Positions 1 through 4,202 of a DNA stretch of 5,754 bases are shown piece after piece. Below the pieces are notes generated by a model. That model saw nothing but the letters and a program-made list of their open reading frames with translations, made no database searches and was not told the origin of the DNA. This DNA is from Alphaproteobacteria bacterium (GTDB lineage Bacteria > Pseudomonadota > Alphaproteobacteria > Sphingomonadales > Sphingomonadaceae): NCBI GenBank assembly GCA_028293055.1, contig JAQGLD010000333.1, positions 1 to 5,754 of the forward strand. The letters are read 5' to 3'. Positions within the stretch are counted from its first letter, which is position 1; each line of letters begins with the position of its first letter. The translations under genes and the position numbers were made by a program.

Positions 1-551
1 TCCTCGAGCGCATCGTCGCACTGCAGCTCGCTGTTCGCGCCGAGGTCGATCGCGTAGCGCATCGACGCGACCTCGCGGCCGCGCGCCACGCTCCGGCGCA
101 TCACGACCTCGCCGGTCGGGCGGAAGCCGAGCTTGCGCAGCACCCGGCCGGAGGCCGGATTGTCGATGAAATGGCCCGCCTCGATCCGCTTGACCCTGAG
201 GCTGTCGCGCGCCAGCGCGACGATCGCCCGGCCTGCCTCGGTCGCATAGCCGAGCCCCCAATAGGGCCGGGCCAGCCAATAGCCGAGCTCGGGGGTGGAA
301 CCGTGGAGCGGATCGATCCCGGCGACTCCGATCAGTTGTGGCGCGCGATGTGTCCGGCGCAGGATCATCAGCGCCGGCCATGGCTTGCGCTGCTGGGAGG
401 CGATGAACGCCTCGGCATCGTCGAGCGAATAAGGGGATGGCAGGCGTGCGAGATTGCGCGCGACGGCCTCATCGCCGGCGATCCGGGCGAGGGCAGGGGC
501 GTCCTCGCTCCAGGCGGGCCGCAGCAGCAGTCTTTCGGTCCTGGCGAACAT
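1..551 (-). CDS. GNAT-family N-acetyltransferase, RimJ/RimL-like (C-terminus cut by window edge)
   Basis: Partial gene on the minus strand: 183 codons are visible from ATG at 551, with no stop before the left edge. The family transfers an acetyl group from acetyl-CoA to an amine, often a protein N-terminus or a small molecule; the substrate here is unknown. The translation begins MFARTERLLLRP, the usual beta-1 of RimJ/RimL-like proteins (Acetyltransf_3 type). The acetyl-CoA loop reads PYWGLGYATEA at residues 96-106, and the late family motif NPASGRVLRKLGF is at 131-143. Little of the core seems missing, since these proteins usually run to about 170-200 residues. The start is supported by a purine-rich ribosome site (AGAGGAAGAG) just upstream. 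It follows rpmA after 168 nt containing a strong terminator. In sphingomonads a GNAT gene commonly sits here before obgE, so obgE probably lies just outside (inference). No clear promoter of its own was seen. Confidence 0.88.
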   Translation of the reverse strand, partial: MFARTERLLLRPAWSEDAPALARIAGDEAVARNLARLPSPYSLDDAEAFIASQQRKPWPALMILRRTHRAPQLIGVAGIDPLHGSTPELGYWLARPYWGLGYATEAGRAIVALARDSLRVKRIEAGHFIDNPASGRVLRKLGFRPTGEVVMRRSVARGREVASMRYAIDLGANSELQCDDALE

Positions 552-610
552 ATCTCTTCCTCTCTTATTGCCACGCCTTTGGCCCATGCGGGTTTCAGGC
601 CGGCGACAGT

Positions 611-659
611 TTCGAGGGAGACGAAAAAAAAGGAGAGGGGGTGGCCCCTCTCCCTCGAA
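611..659 (-). repeat. Perfect 10-bp inverted repeat enclosing the rpmA terminator
   Basis: TTCGAGGGAG at 611-620 is the exact reverse complement of CTCCCTCGAA at 650-659. In the minus-strand transcript the upstream arm (659-650) overlaps the first four bases of the terminator stem (653-650). The downstream arm lies beyond the T-run. The long hairpin and the full 9-bp terminator therefore cannot both form, although a shortened outer stem could close around the terminator in a read-through RNA. Confidence 0.6.
624..653 (-). terminator. Rho-independent terminator after rpmA
   Basis: On the minus strand a perfect 9-bp GC-rich stem (GGAGAGGGG paired with CCCCTCTCC, 645-653 and 632-640) has a 4-nt loop. 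It is followed directly by eight T residues (plus-strand A-run at 624-631). The U-run is on one side only, so it works for minus-strand transcription and ends the rplU-rpmA unit about 70 nt past the rpmA stop codon. It lies upstream of the GNAT gene, so it should lower or uncouple expression of that gene. Confidence 0.88.
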
Positions 660-660
660 C

Positions 661-678
661 GGTTCGCTATCGTGAACC
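661..678 (-). other. Small hairpin in the rpmA 3' region
   Basis: GGTTC at 661-665 pairs with GAACC at 674-678, a 5-bp perfect stem with an 8-nt loop. It sits between a larger hairpin (683-706) and the terminator (632-653), so the rpmA 3' untranslated region holds three hairpins in a row. It is short and could be chance. Confidence 0.35.
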
Positions 679-682
679 TTGG

Positions 683-706
683 GGGCCGCCCTTGTGAGGA
701 CGGCCC
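683..706 (-). other. Stable hairpin just after the rpmA stop codon
   Basis: In the minus-strand RNA, GGGCCGTCC pairs with GGGCGGCCC through nine pairs, one of them a G-U, closing a 6-nt loop (UCACAA). The structure begins 13 nt after the rpmA stop. It has no T-run of its own, so it is more likely a 3'-end stabiliser or part of a compound terminator with the 632-653 hairpin than an independent terminator. Confidence 0.5.
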
Positions 707-719
707 TTGCTTGACCGTC

Positions 720-992
720 CTATTCCGCTGCTTCGCTAATTTGCGCGTCGACGCATACGAACTTGCGACCGAGCTTGCCGTCGCGGAACGCAACTCGGCC
801 GTCGGTAAGCGCGAAGAGGGTATGGTCCTTGCCCATGCCGACGCCCGCGCCCGGATAATATTTCGTGCCGCGCTGGCGGACGATGATGTTGCCGCCGATG
901 ACGGATTCGCCACCGAACTTCTTCACGCCGAGGCGGCGGCCCGCGGAGTCGCGGCCATTGCGGGAGGAACCGCCTGCTTTCTTATGTGCCAT
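720..992 (-). CDS. rpmA: 50S ribosomal protein bL27
   Basis: Complete 90-residue bL27, a large-subunit protein whose N-terminal tail reaches towards the peptidyl transferase centre and helps place the tRNA acceptor end. The N-terminus [16 protein letters not shown] is the classic bL27 start, and [20 protein letters not shown] and the [18 protein letters not shown] stretch follow as expected. There is no N-terminal cleavage extension of the kind found in Firmicutes. Length is normal. ATG is at 992 and the stop is TAG. It starts 5 nt after the rplU stop, and its ribosome site (GGAG) lies inside the end of rplU, so the two are co-transcribed and probably translationally coupled. A strong terminator follows. 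Confidence 0.98.
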   Translation of the reverse strand: MAHKKAGGSSRNGRDSAGRRLGVKKFGGESVIGGNIIVRQRGTKYYPGAGVGMGKDHTLFALTDGRVAFRDGKLGRKFVCVDAQISEAAE

Positions 993-997
993 ATCTC

Positions 998-1585
998 TTA
1001 CTCCGCCTTCTTGCGGGGCTTCTTAGCGGGAGCGGGCGTATCCGTCATCTCGCTTTCCGCACCCTCGATCTTCGCTGGCTCGGCGGCCTGCGCATCTTCG
1101 CTGGTCGAAACTTCGGGGGCATCGGCCTTCGGCGCGCGCGCCTTCTTGGCCGGCGCCTCGGCTGCGGGCGCCGCAGTCTCGGCAACCGGAGTCGCGGCGA
1201 CCTGAGTTTCCTCGACCGGAGTCGGGGCAGCGGATTCGCTGGCCGGAGCGGCCGTCTTGGCCTTCTTCGGCTTGGATTCCTGCTTCTCGTCGCCAATGCC
1301 CAGGATCCTCAGGATCGTGTGCTGCTGGCGATGGCCCTTCTTGCGGCGATAATTGTGCCGCCGGCGCTTCTTGAAGACGATGACCTTTTCGGCCTTCGCC
1401 TGGGCGATGATCTCGGCGGAGACGGTGAGACCGTCCGTGGCGCGCAGATCGGCGCCTTCGCCGGCGATCAGGATATCGCCCAAAGTGATGGTGTCACCCG
1501 CTTCACCAGCGAGTTTCTCGACAACGATCTTGTCTCCGGCGGCAACGCGATACTGCTTGCCGCCCGTGCGCACGACTGCGAACAT
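998..1585 (-). CDS. rplU: 50S ribosomal protein bL21 with long Ala/Pro-rich C-terminal extension
   Basis: Complete bL21, a large-subunit protein that binds 23S rRNA. The ATG at 1585 gives 195 residues beginning [14 protein letters not shown], the conserved family start. An in-frame TTG at 1597 lies close behind a GGAAGG box and would add four residues, but family conservation favours the ATG. Residues 1-97 are the normal domain, including the basic signature around [20 protein letters not shown] (72-91). Residues 98-195 are a low-complexity tail rich in Ala, Pro, Glu and Lys that nearly doubles the protein. It includes a tandem 10-residue repeat ([20 protein letters not shown] at 122-141) and ends in a basic KKPRKKAE. 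Such tails occur in alphaproteobacterial bL21; their role is unknown to me. It is the first gene of the rplU-rpmA operon, with a promoter at 1662-1690. Confidence 0.97.
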   Translation of the reverse strand: MFAVVRTGGKQYRVAAGDKIVVEKLAGEAGDTITLGDILIAGEGADLRATDGLTVSAEIIAQAKAEKVIVFKKRRRHNYRRKKGHRQQHTILRILGIGDEKQESKPKKAKTAAPASESAAPTPVEETQVAATPVAETAAPAAEAPAKKARAPKADAPEVSTSEDAQAAEPAKIEGAESEMTDTPAPAKKPRKKAE

Positions 1586-1612
1586 GGCTTTTCTCAACTA
1601 CCTTCCAGCTTT

Positions 1613-1653
1613 TTCCGCGCGAAATCGGCGTGAAACCCAGGGTCCGCGCGGAA
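1613..1653 (-). promoter_or_regulatory. Inverted repeat in the rplU 5' leader (candidate regulatory hairpin)
   Basis: TTCCGCGCG at 1613-1621 is the exact reverse complement of CGCGCGGAA at 1645-1653, a 9-bp GC-rich stem with a 23-nt loop. The predicted transcription start is near 1655, so the first arm would form the extreme 5' end of the rplU mRNA. The second arm ends 27 nt before the ATG. Ribosomal-protein leaders are often autoregulatory, but I do not recognise a named leader family here. Confidence 0.5.
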
Positions 1654-1661
1654 GAAGGGGG

Positions 1662-1690
1662 CTGCTACATCGGAGGGGTTTTCTTGTCAA
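1662..1690 (-). promoter_or_regulatory. Sigma-70-type promoter of rplU-rpmA
   Basis: On the minus strand a perfect -35 hexamer TTGACA (1690-1685) is followed by exactly 17 nt and TAGCAG (1667-1662) as a weaker -10. This places the start of transcription near 1655 and gives a leader of about 70 nt before the rplU ATG. It lies in the hspQ-rplU gap, so rplU need not depend on read-through from hspQ. Confidence 0.65.
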
Positions 1691-1719
1691 CGCCGAAGGC
1701 CGCTCCGCCGGCCTTGGCG
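1691..1719 (-). terminator. Weak candidate terminator of hspQ
   Basis: CGCC(G)AAGGCC at 1691-1701 pairs with GGCCTTGGCG at 1710-1719: ten pairs with one bulged base and an 8-nt loop. It is the only sizeable hairpin between the hspQ stop and the rplU promoter. On the minus strand it is followed by TTGACAAG, the rplU -35 region, not by a true T-run, so termination here would be weak or Rho-assisted. Confidence 0.35.
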
Positions 1720-1723
1720 CCTC

Positions 1724-1737
1724 TCGAGCGCGCTCGA
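1724..1737. repeat. Perfect 14-bp palindrome
   Basis: TCGAGCGCGCTCGA reads the same on both strands with no spacer. It lies 34 bp upstream of the rplU -35 hexamer, in the gap after hspQ. A palindrome of this form could bind a dimeric regulator, but CG-rich palindromes also arise readily in GC-rich genomes. Confidence 0.4.
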
Positions 1738-1776
1738 TCCGAATGGAATCCTTCGGCGATCCCGAACGAGCCGAGT

Positions 1777-2172
1777 CTAGTGGCGATGCTCCCGCCTCAG
1801 CCGATATCGGCCCTCGGCGAAATCGTCGAACAGTCCCTTGATCGCGGGATGGTCGATCGGCTCGTCGCTGTCGTCGCGCATCAGATTCTGCTGGCTGACA
1901 TAGGCCACATACGAGGATTCGGTATTCTCGGCGAGCAGATGATAGAAAGGCTGGCTTTTGGGCGGCCTGATATCCTCGGGGATCGCTTCATACCATTCGT
2001 CGCTGTTGGCGAAGACCGGATCGACGTCGAAGACGACTCCGCGGAAGTCGAACAGGCGGTGGCGGACCACATCGCCGATTGCGAAATTGGCATGGGAGAT
2101 CGCCGGGGCCGCGAGCGCAGCGGCCAGGCTGTCGATATGGGATGTGTCGGGTCTCTCCATCATGTCCTTCAT
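1777..2172 (-). CDS. hspQ: Heat-shock protein HspQ (hemimethylated DNA-binding / YccV-like)
   Basis: HspQ-family protein. In enterobacteria HspQ binds hemimethylated DNA and promotes Lon-dependent protein degradation, including of DnaA. The core here runs FAIGDVVRHRLFDFRGVVFDVDP, then EWYEAIP, PFYHLLAEN and SYVAYVSQQNL, which is the family order of a beta-rich fold. It ends in the basic GRYRLRREHRH. The start is uncertain: ATG at 2172 (131 residues) has AAGG five bases upstream, and ATG at 2160 (127 residues) has an equally placed AAGG. An ATG at 2223 would add 17 unconserved residues with no ribosome site. All give a longer N-terminus than the roughly 105-residue E. coli protein. It is divergent from the tRNA-Ser gene and 191 nt upstream of rplU on the same strand. 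No convincing heat-shock promoter was found. Confidence 0.92.
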   Translation of the reverse strand: MKDMMERPDTSHIDSLAAALAAPAISHANFAIGDVVRHRLFDFRGVVFDVDPVFANSDEWYEAIPEDIRPPKSQPFYHLLAENTESSYVAYVSQQNLMRDDSDEPIDHPAIKGLFDDFAEGRYRLRREHRH

Positions 2173-2249
2173 GTAGGCCTTATCCGGCGAGAGGCAAGCG
2201 AGCCTTGGCAACGCCAGTACCATCCGCTAAGGCCCCGCGCCTGTCGACC

Positions 2250-2270
2250 CGCCCCTCCGCGCGAGGGGCG
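2250..2270. repeat. 8-bp inverted repeat between hspQ and tRNA-Ser
   Basis: CGCCCCTC at 2250-2257 and GAGGGGCG at 2263-2270 form a perfect 8-bp stem with a 5-nt loop (CGCGC). It lies between two divergent genes, 14 bp before the tRNA and about 80 bp before the hspQ start codon. There is no T-run on either side, so it is not a normal intrinsic terminator. It could be an operator or simply GC-rich chance structure. Confidence 0.4.
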
Positions 2271-2284
2271 ATCTACCCATTTGC

Positions 2285-2374
2285 GGAGAGGTGCCGGAGT
2301 GGTCGATCGGGGCGGTCTCGAAAACCGTTGAGCCCGCAAGGGTTCCGAGGGTTCGAATCCCTCCCTCTCCGCCA
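2285..2374 (+). tRNA. tRNA-Ser (anticodon CGA)
   Basis: Complete class II tRNA of 90 nt with encoded CCA, decoding UCG. The acceptor stem GGAGAGG (2285-2291) pairs fully with CCTCTCC (2364-2370), the discriminator is G, and CCA is at 2372-2374. The anticodon stem GCGGT/ACCGT (2312-2316, 2324-2328) carries loop CTCGAAA with anticodon CGA at 2319-2321. The long variable arm, diagnostic of Ser/Leu/Tyr tRNAs, has a 6-bp stem GAGCCC/GGGTTC closed by GCAA. The T-arm GAGGG-TTCGAAT-CCCTC is perfect. The upstream promoter is not obvious, and no clear terminator follows; a weak 6-bp hairpin (CCTTGA/TCAAGG, 2396-2420) without a T-run is the nearest candidate. Confidence 0.98.
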
Positions 2375-2524
2375 CATCCGCCGCACTTGCCGAAGCCTTG
2401 ACTCATCGCCGCCATCAAGGCCGAAGCCTGATCTGGCGGCCGCAATTGGTTGGAAAGATCCGGACCGGCTGGCGGGTTTTCTACGGAGCCGGCTCGGTCG
2501 GGGAGGGTGGTCTTGATCGGCGCA

Positions 2525-2553
2525 TTGTCGCGACCGCGCTCGCCGTCTACGAT
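2525..2553 (+). promoter_or_regulatory. Candidate promoter of the PAS kinase-like gene
   Basis: TTGTCG (2525-2530) and TACGAT (2548-2553) are separated by exactly 17 nt and match the sigma-70 consensus at 4 of 6 positions each. Transcription would start near 2560, giving a leader of about 60 nt before the ATG at 2622. The remaining sequence back to the tRNA (2375-2524) shows no gene. It holds two weak inverted repeats, CCTTGA/TCAAGG (2396-2420) and CCGGCT/AGCCGG (2465-2492). Confidence 0.45.
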
Positions 2554-2579
2554 TCGCGGAGGGTTTGCGTTCGGATCGG

Positions 2580-2598
2580 ACCGCGTGCGAAGCGCGGT
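2580..2598 (+). other. Leader hairpin before the kinase-like gene
   Basis: ACCGCG at 2580-2585 pairs perfectly with CGCGGT at 2593-2598 around a 7-nt loop. It ends 10 nt before the ribosome binding site. It is short but GC-rich and lies inside the predicted leader; function unknown. Confidence 0.35.
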
Positions 2599-2608
2599 GC
2601 CCTGCTGC

Positions 2609-2614
2609 AAGGAG
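2609..2614 (+). promoter_or_regulatory. Ribosome binding site fixing the kinase-like gene start
   Basis: A full AAGGAG sits 7 nt before ATG at 2622. An upstream in-frame TTG at 2565 would add 19 residues but has no such site and precedes no conserved sequence, so the ATG is preferred. Confidence 0.85.
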
Positions 2615-2621
2615 CGGATCG

Positions 2622-4103
2622 ATGGAGCTTGAGCGAGAGCAAGCGCCCGCGGTGGAGGCCGGCGCCTTCTATCGGGGCATGTTCGCGCAGCCCGAAATCG
2701 CCTTCTTCGTCATACGAATCGCGGACGACGGCGCATTCCTGTTCGAAGACGGCAACGCGACCCTGTCCAACTGGATCGACCGTCCGCTCGACGAGGTTAA
2801 GGGCAAGGCGCTCGAACATTGTCTCGCGCCTCCGGGGCTCTGCCATCTCGAAACCAATTTGCGGCTGGCCATCGCCCAGCGCTCGAGCCATTCCTACGAT
2901 CGCTCCACTTCGCTTCCCGACGGCGAGCTCGCCTGGACCACCACCCTGATTCCCGCGGCAGAGGGGGATGCTCCGATCGTCCACATCTTCGGCATGGTCC
3001 ACAATGTCGTTCGCGAGAAACGGCTGGGTATGGATGCAGCCCACCATCAGGCGCTGATCGATCATCTCGGCCTGACCTGTCCCAACTTCATCTATCTGTT
3101 CGACCTCATCGAGCGCCGCAATTGCTTCGTCGCCGGGCAGATCCACAATCTGCTCGGCTATAGCCGCGAGGCGGTCGCGCGGATGGGCGAGCGGCTGCTC
3201 CCCAATCTGCTCCATCCCGACGATATCGCGAGGGTGGACCGCCATTTCGATTCGCTCGCCGCCGGCGACGAGAGCGGGACCGTCATGATCGAATATCGCA
3301 TGCTGCATCGCGACGGCAGCTATCGCCGGCTCGCCAGCCGCGAGACGGTGATTTCTCGCGGCGCGGACGGAAAAGCGACCATGGTCCTCGGGGTCGCGAT
3401 GGACGTTTCCGACCGCTATCGCATGGACGAGGAGGTGCGCGCCGTGTCCGGCCGGATGCTCACCCTTCGCGACGAGGAGCGGCTCCGTCTGGCCGAGACG
3501 CTGCGCGATGCCACCGGCCAGCACCTCGCCGCGGCCGATCTCGCCTTGATGCGGCTCCAGGCGCTGGCCGAGCCCGCGGCCAGCGACGAATCCGCGTTGA
3601 TCGAGGAGGCGCTGGGCGACGCCAAGGCGTCGATCGGCGAGGTCAAGCGGGAGCTCGCAATGGTCACATTCCTGCTCCGTCCGCCGGTGTTCGACAGCCA
3701 TGCCGTCGGCGATGCGCTCCGAATCCTCGTCGAAGGCTTCGCGGCGCGCAGCGGCATCGTCGCGCACGTCCGGGTTTCGGAGGCGGTCGACCATCTGCCG
3801 GTCCTGACCTCGCTGCCCATCTTCCGGGTCGTCCAGGAGGCCCTCGCCGAAGTCCATCACCATAGCGGCGCTGCCAAGGTGGTCGTCGCGCTCGACATCG
3901 AGGGCGAGGAGATGGTGCTGACCATCGCCGACGATGGAATCGGCTTCGACCGGCGGATCGGCGACCATCGCGCGGGCGCCGCCGGCGGAGTCACCGGAAT
4001 GCGCGCGCGCATGGCCCAGCTCGGCGGAACGCTCGAGATCCACAGGGGTCAGCGCGGCACGACCATCGTCGCGACGGCGCCTTTGCTGTCCTGCATGGCC
4101 TGA
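2622..4103 (+). CDS. Two-PAS-domain, HisKA_3-type sensor kinase homologue, probably a pseudokinase
   Basis: Soluble 493-residue protein with no signal peptide or membrane segment. Residues about 15-130 form a divergent PAS domain, and about 150-267 a PAS_3-like domain (LLGYSREAV at 177-185, LLHPDDIARV at 196-205, RDGSYRRLASRE at 230-241, VAMDVSDR at 258-265). A NarL/DegS-type dimerisation helix follows (EERLRLAETLRDATGQHL, 285-302), then a HATPase domain (about 395-488). Homologues in this family autophosphorylate and pass phosphate to a LuxR-type regulator. Here the His of the usual ELHD motif is Arg295 (CGC at 3504-3506), and the N-box Asn of the usual QEALTNV is Glu410. The G1 motif DDGIGFD (437-443) and GMRARMAQLGG (459-469) remain. 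Autophosphorylation is therefore unlikely. No response regulator is in view. It precedes the aldehyde dehydrogenase gene, which may share its transcript. The frame is intact, so it is not an obvious pseudogene. Confidence 0.9.
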   Translation: MELEREQAPAVEAGAFYRGMFAQPEIAFFVIRIADDGAFLFEDGNATLSNWIDRPLDEVKGKALEHCLAPPGLCHLETNLRLAIAQRSSHSYDRSTSLPDGELAWTTTLIPAAEGDAPIVHIFGMVHNVVREKRLGMDAAHHQALIDHLGLTCPNFIYLFDLIERRNCFVAGQIHNLLGYSREAVARMGERLLPNLLHPDDIARVDRHFDSLAAGDESGTVMIEYRMLHRDGSYRRLASRETVISRGADGKATMVLGVAMDVSDRYRMDEEVRAVSGRMLTLRDEERLRLAETLRDATGQHLAAADLALMRLQALAEPAASDESALIEEALGDAKASIGEVKRELAMVTFLLRPPVFDSHAVGDALRILVEGFAARSGIVAHVRVSEAVDHLPVLTSLPIFRVVQEALAEVHHHSGAAKVVVALDIEGEEMVLTIADDGIGFDRRIGDHRAGAAGGVTGMRARMAQLGGTLEIHRGQRGTTIVATAPLLSCMA

Positions 4104-4111
4104 CCGGCCTT

Positions 4112-4184
4112 CGTGCCGCCCATCATCGGCCCTGTACGATCCGTTCTGGTGCCGATCGCGTAGATCGCTCATGGGGGCGGCACG
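4112..4184 (+). promoter_or_regulatory. 10-bp inverted repeat in the aldehyde dehydrogenase leader
   Basis: CGTGCCGCCC at 4112-4121 and GGGCGGCACG at 4175-4184 are perfect reverse complements 53 nt apart. The second arm ends 5 nt before the AGGAG ribosome site. Between them lie a 5-bp hairpin CGATC/GATCG (4153-4167) and TGTACGAT (4133-4140), which resembles an extended -10 element but has no good -35. As RNA the region could fold into a long closed arm next to the ribosome site; as DNA the arms could be paired operator half-sites. Confidence 0.5.
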
Positions 4185-4189
4185 GATTC

Positions 4190-4194
4190 AGGAG
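4190..4194 (+). promoter_or_regulatory. Ribosome binding site fixing the aldehyde dehydrogenase start
   Basis: AGGAG is 8 nt before ATG at 4203 but only 2 nt before an in-frame ATG at 4197. Normal spacing selects 4203, giving a protein beginning MSGYEV. Confidence 0.8.
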
Positions 4195-4202
4195 ATATGG
4201 CG

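Noticed and set aside
171..1205. A 344-codon plus-strand frame across the GNAT, rpmA and rplU genes
   Set aside because: It is antisense to three recognisable genes and crosses the terminator; its product resembles no family.
1586..1597. TTG start for rplU at 1597
   Set aside because: Although GGAAGG lies close to it, bL21 proteins begin at the [14 protein letters not shown] motif, matching the ATG at 1585.
2389..2429. Direct 10-bp repeat GCCGAAGCCT (2389-2398 and 2420-2429) just past the tRNA, considered as an integration scar
   Set aside because: It does not copy the tRNA 3' end, there is no integrase, and no second copy of the tRNA end occurs in the window.
2169..2610. Minus-strand frames over the tRNA with stretches such as GEGGIRTLGTLAG and EREGFEPSEPLRAQRF
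   Set aside because: These are the well-known spurious peptides produced by translating the antisense strand of tRNA-Ser genes; they are not proteins.
2547..4172. A 541-codon open frame on the minus strand across the kinase-like gene, longer than that gene
   Set aside because: It is a mirror of GC-rich coding sequence. Its product is dominated by Asp, Arg, Gly, Ala and His without any domain, while the plus strand encodes clear PAS and ATPase motifs behind a perfect ribosome site.
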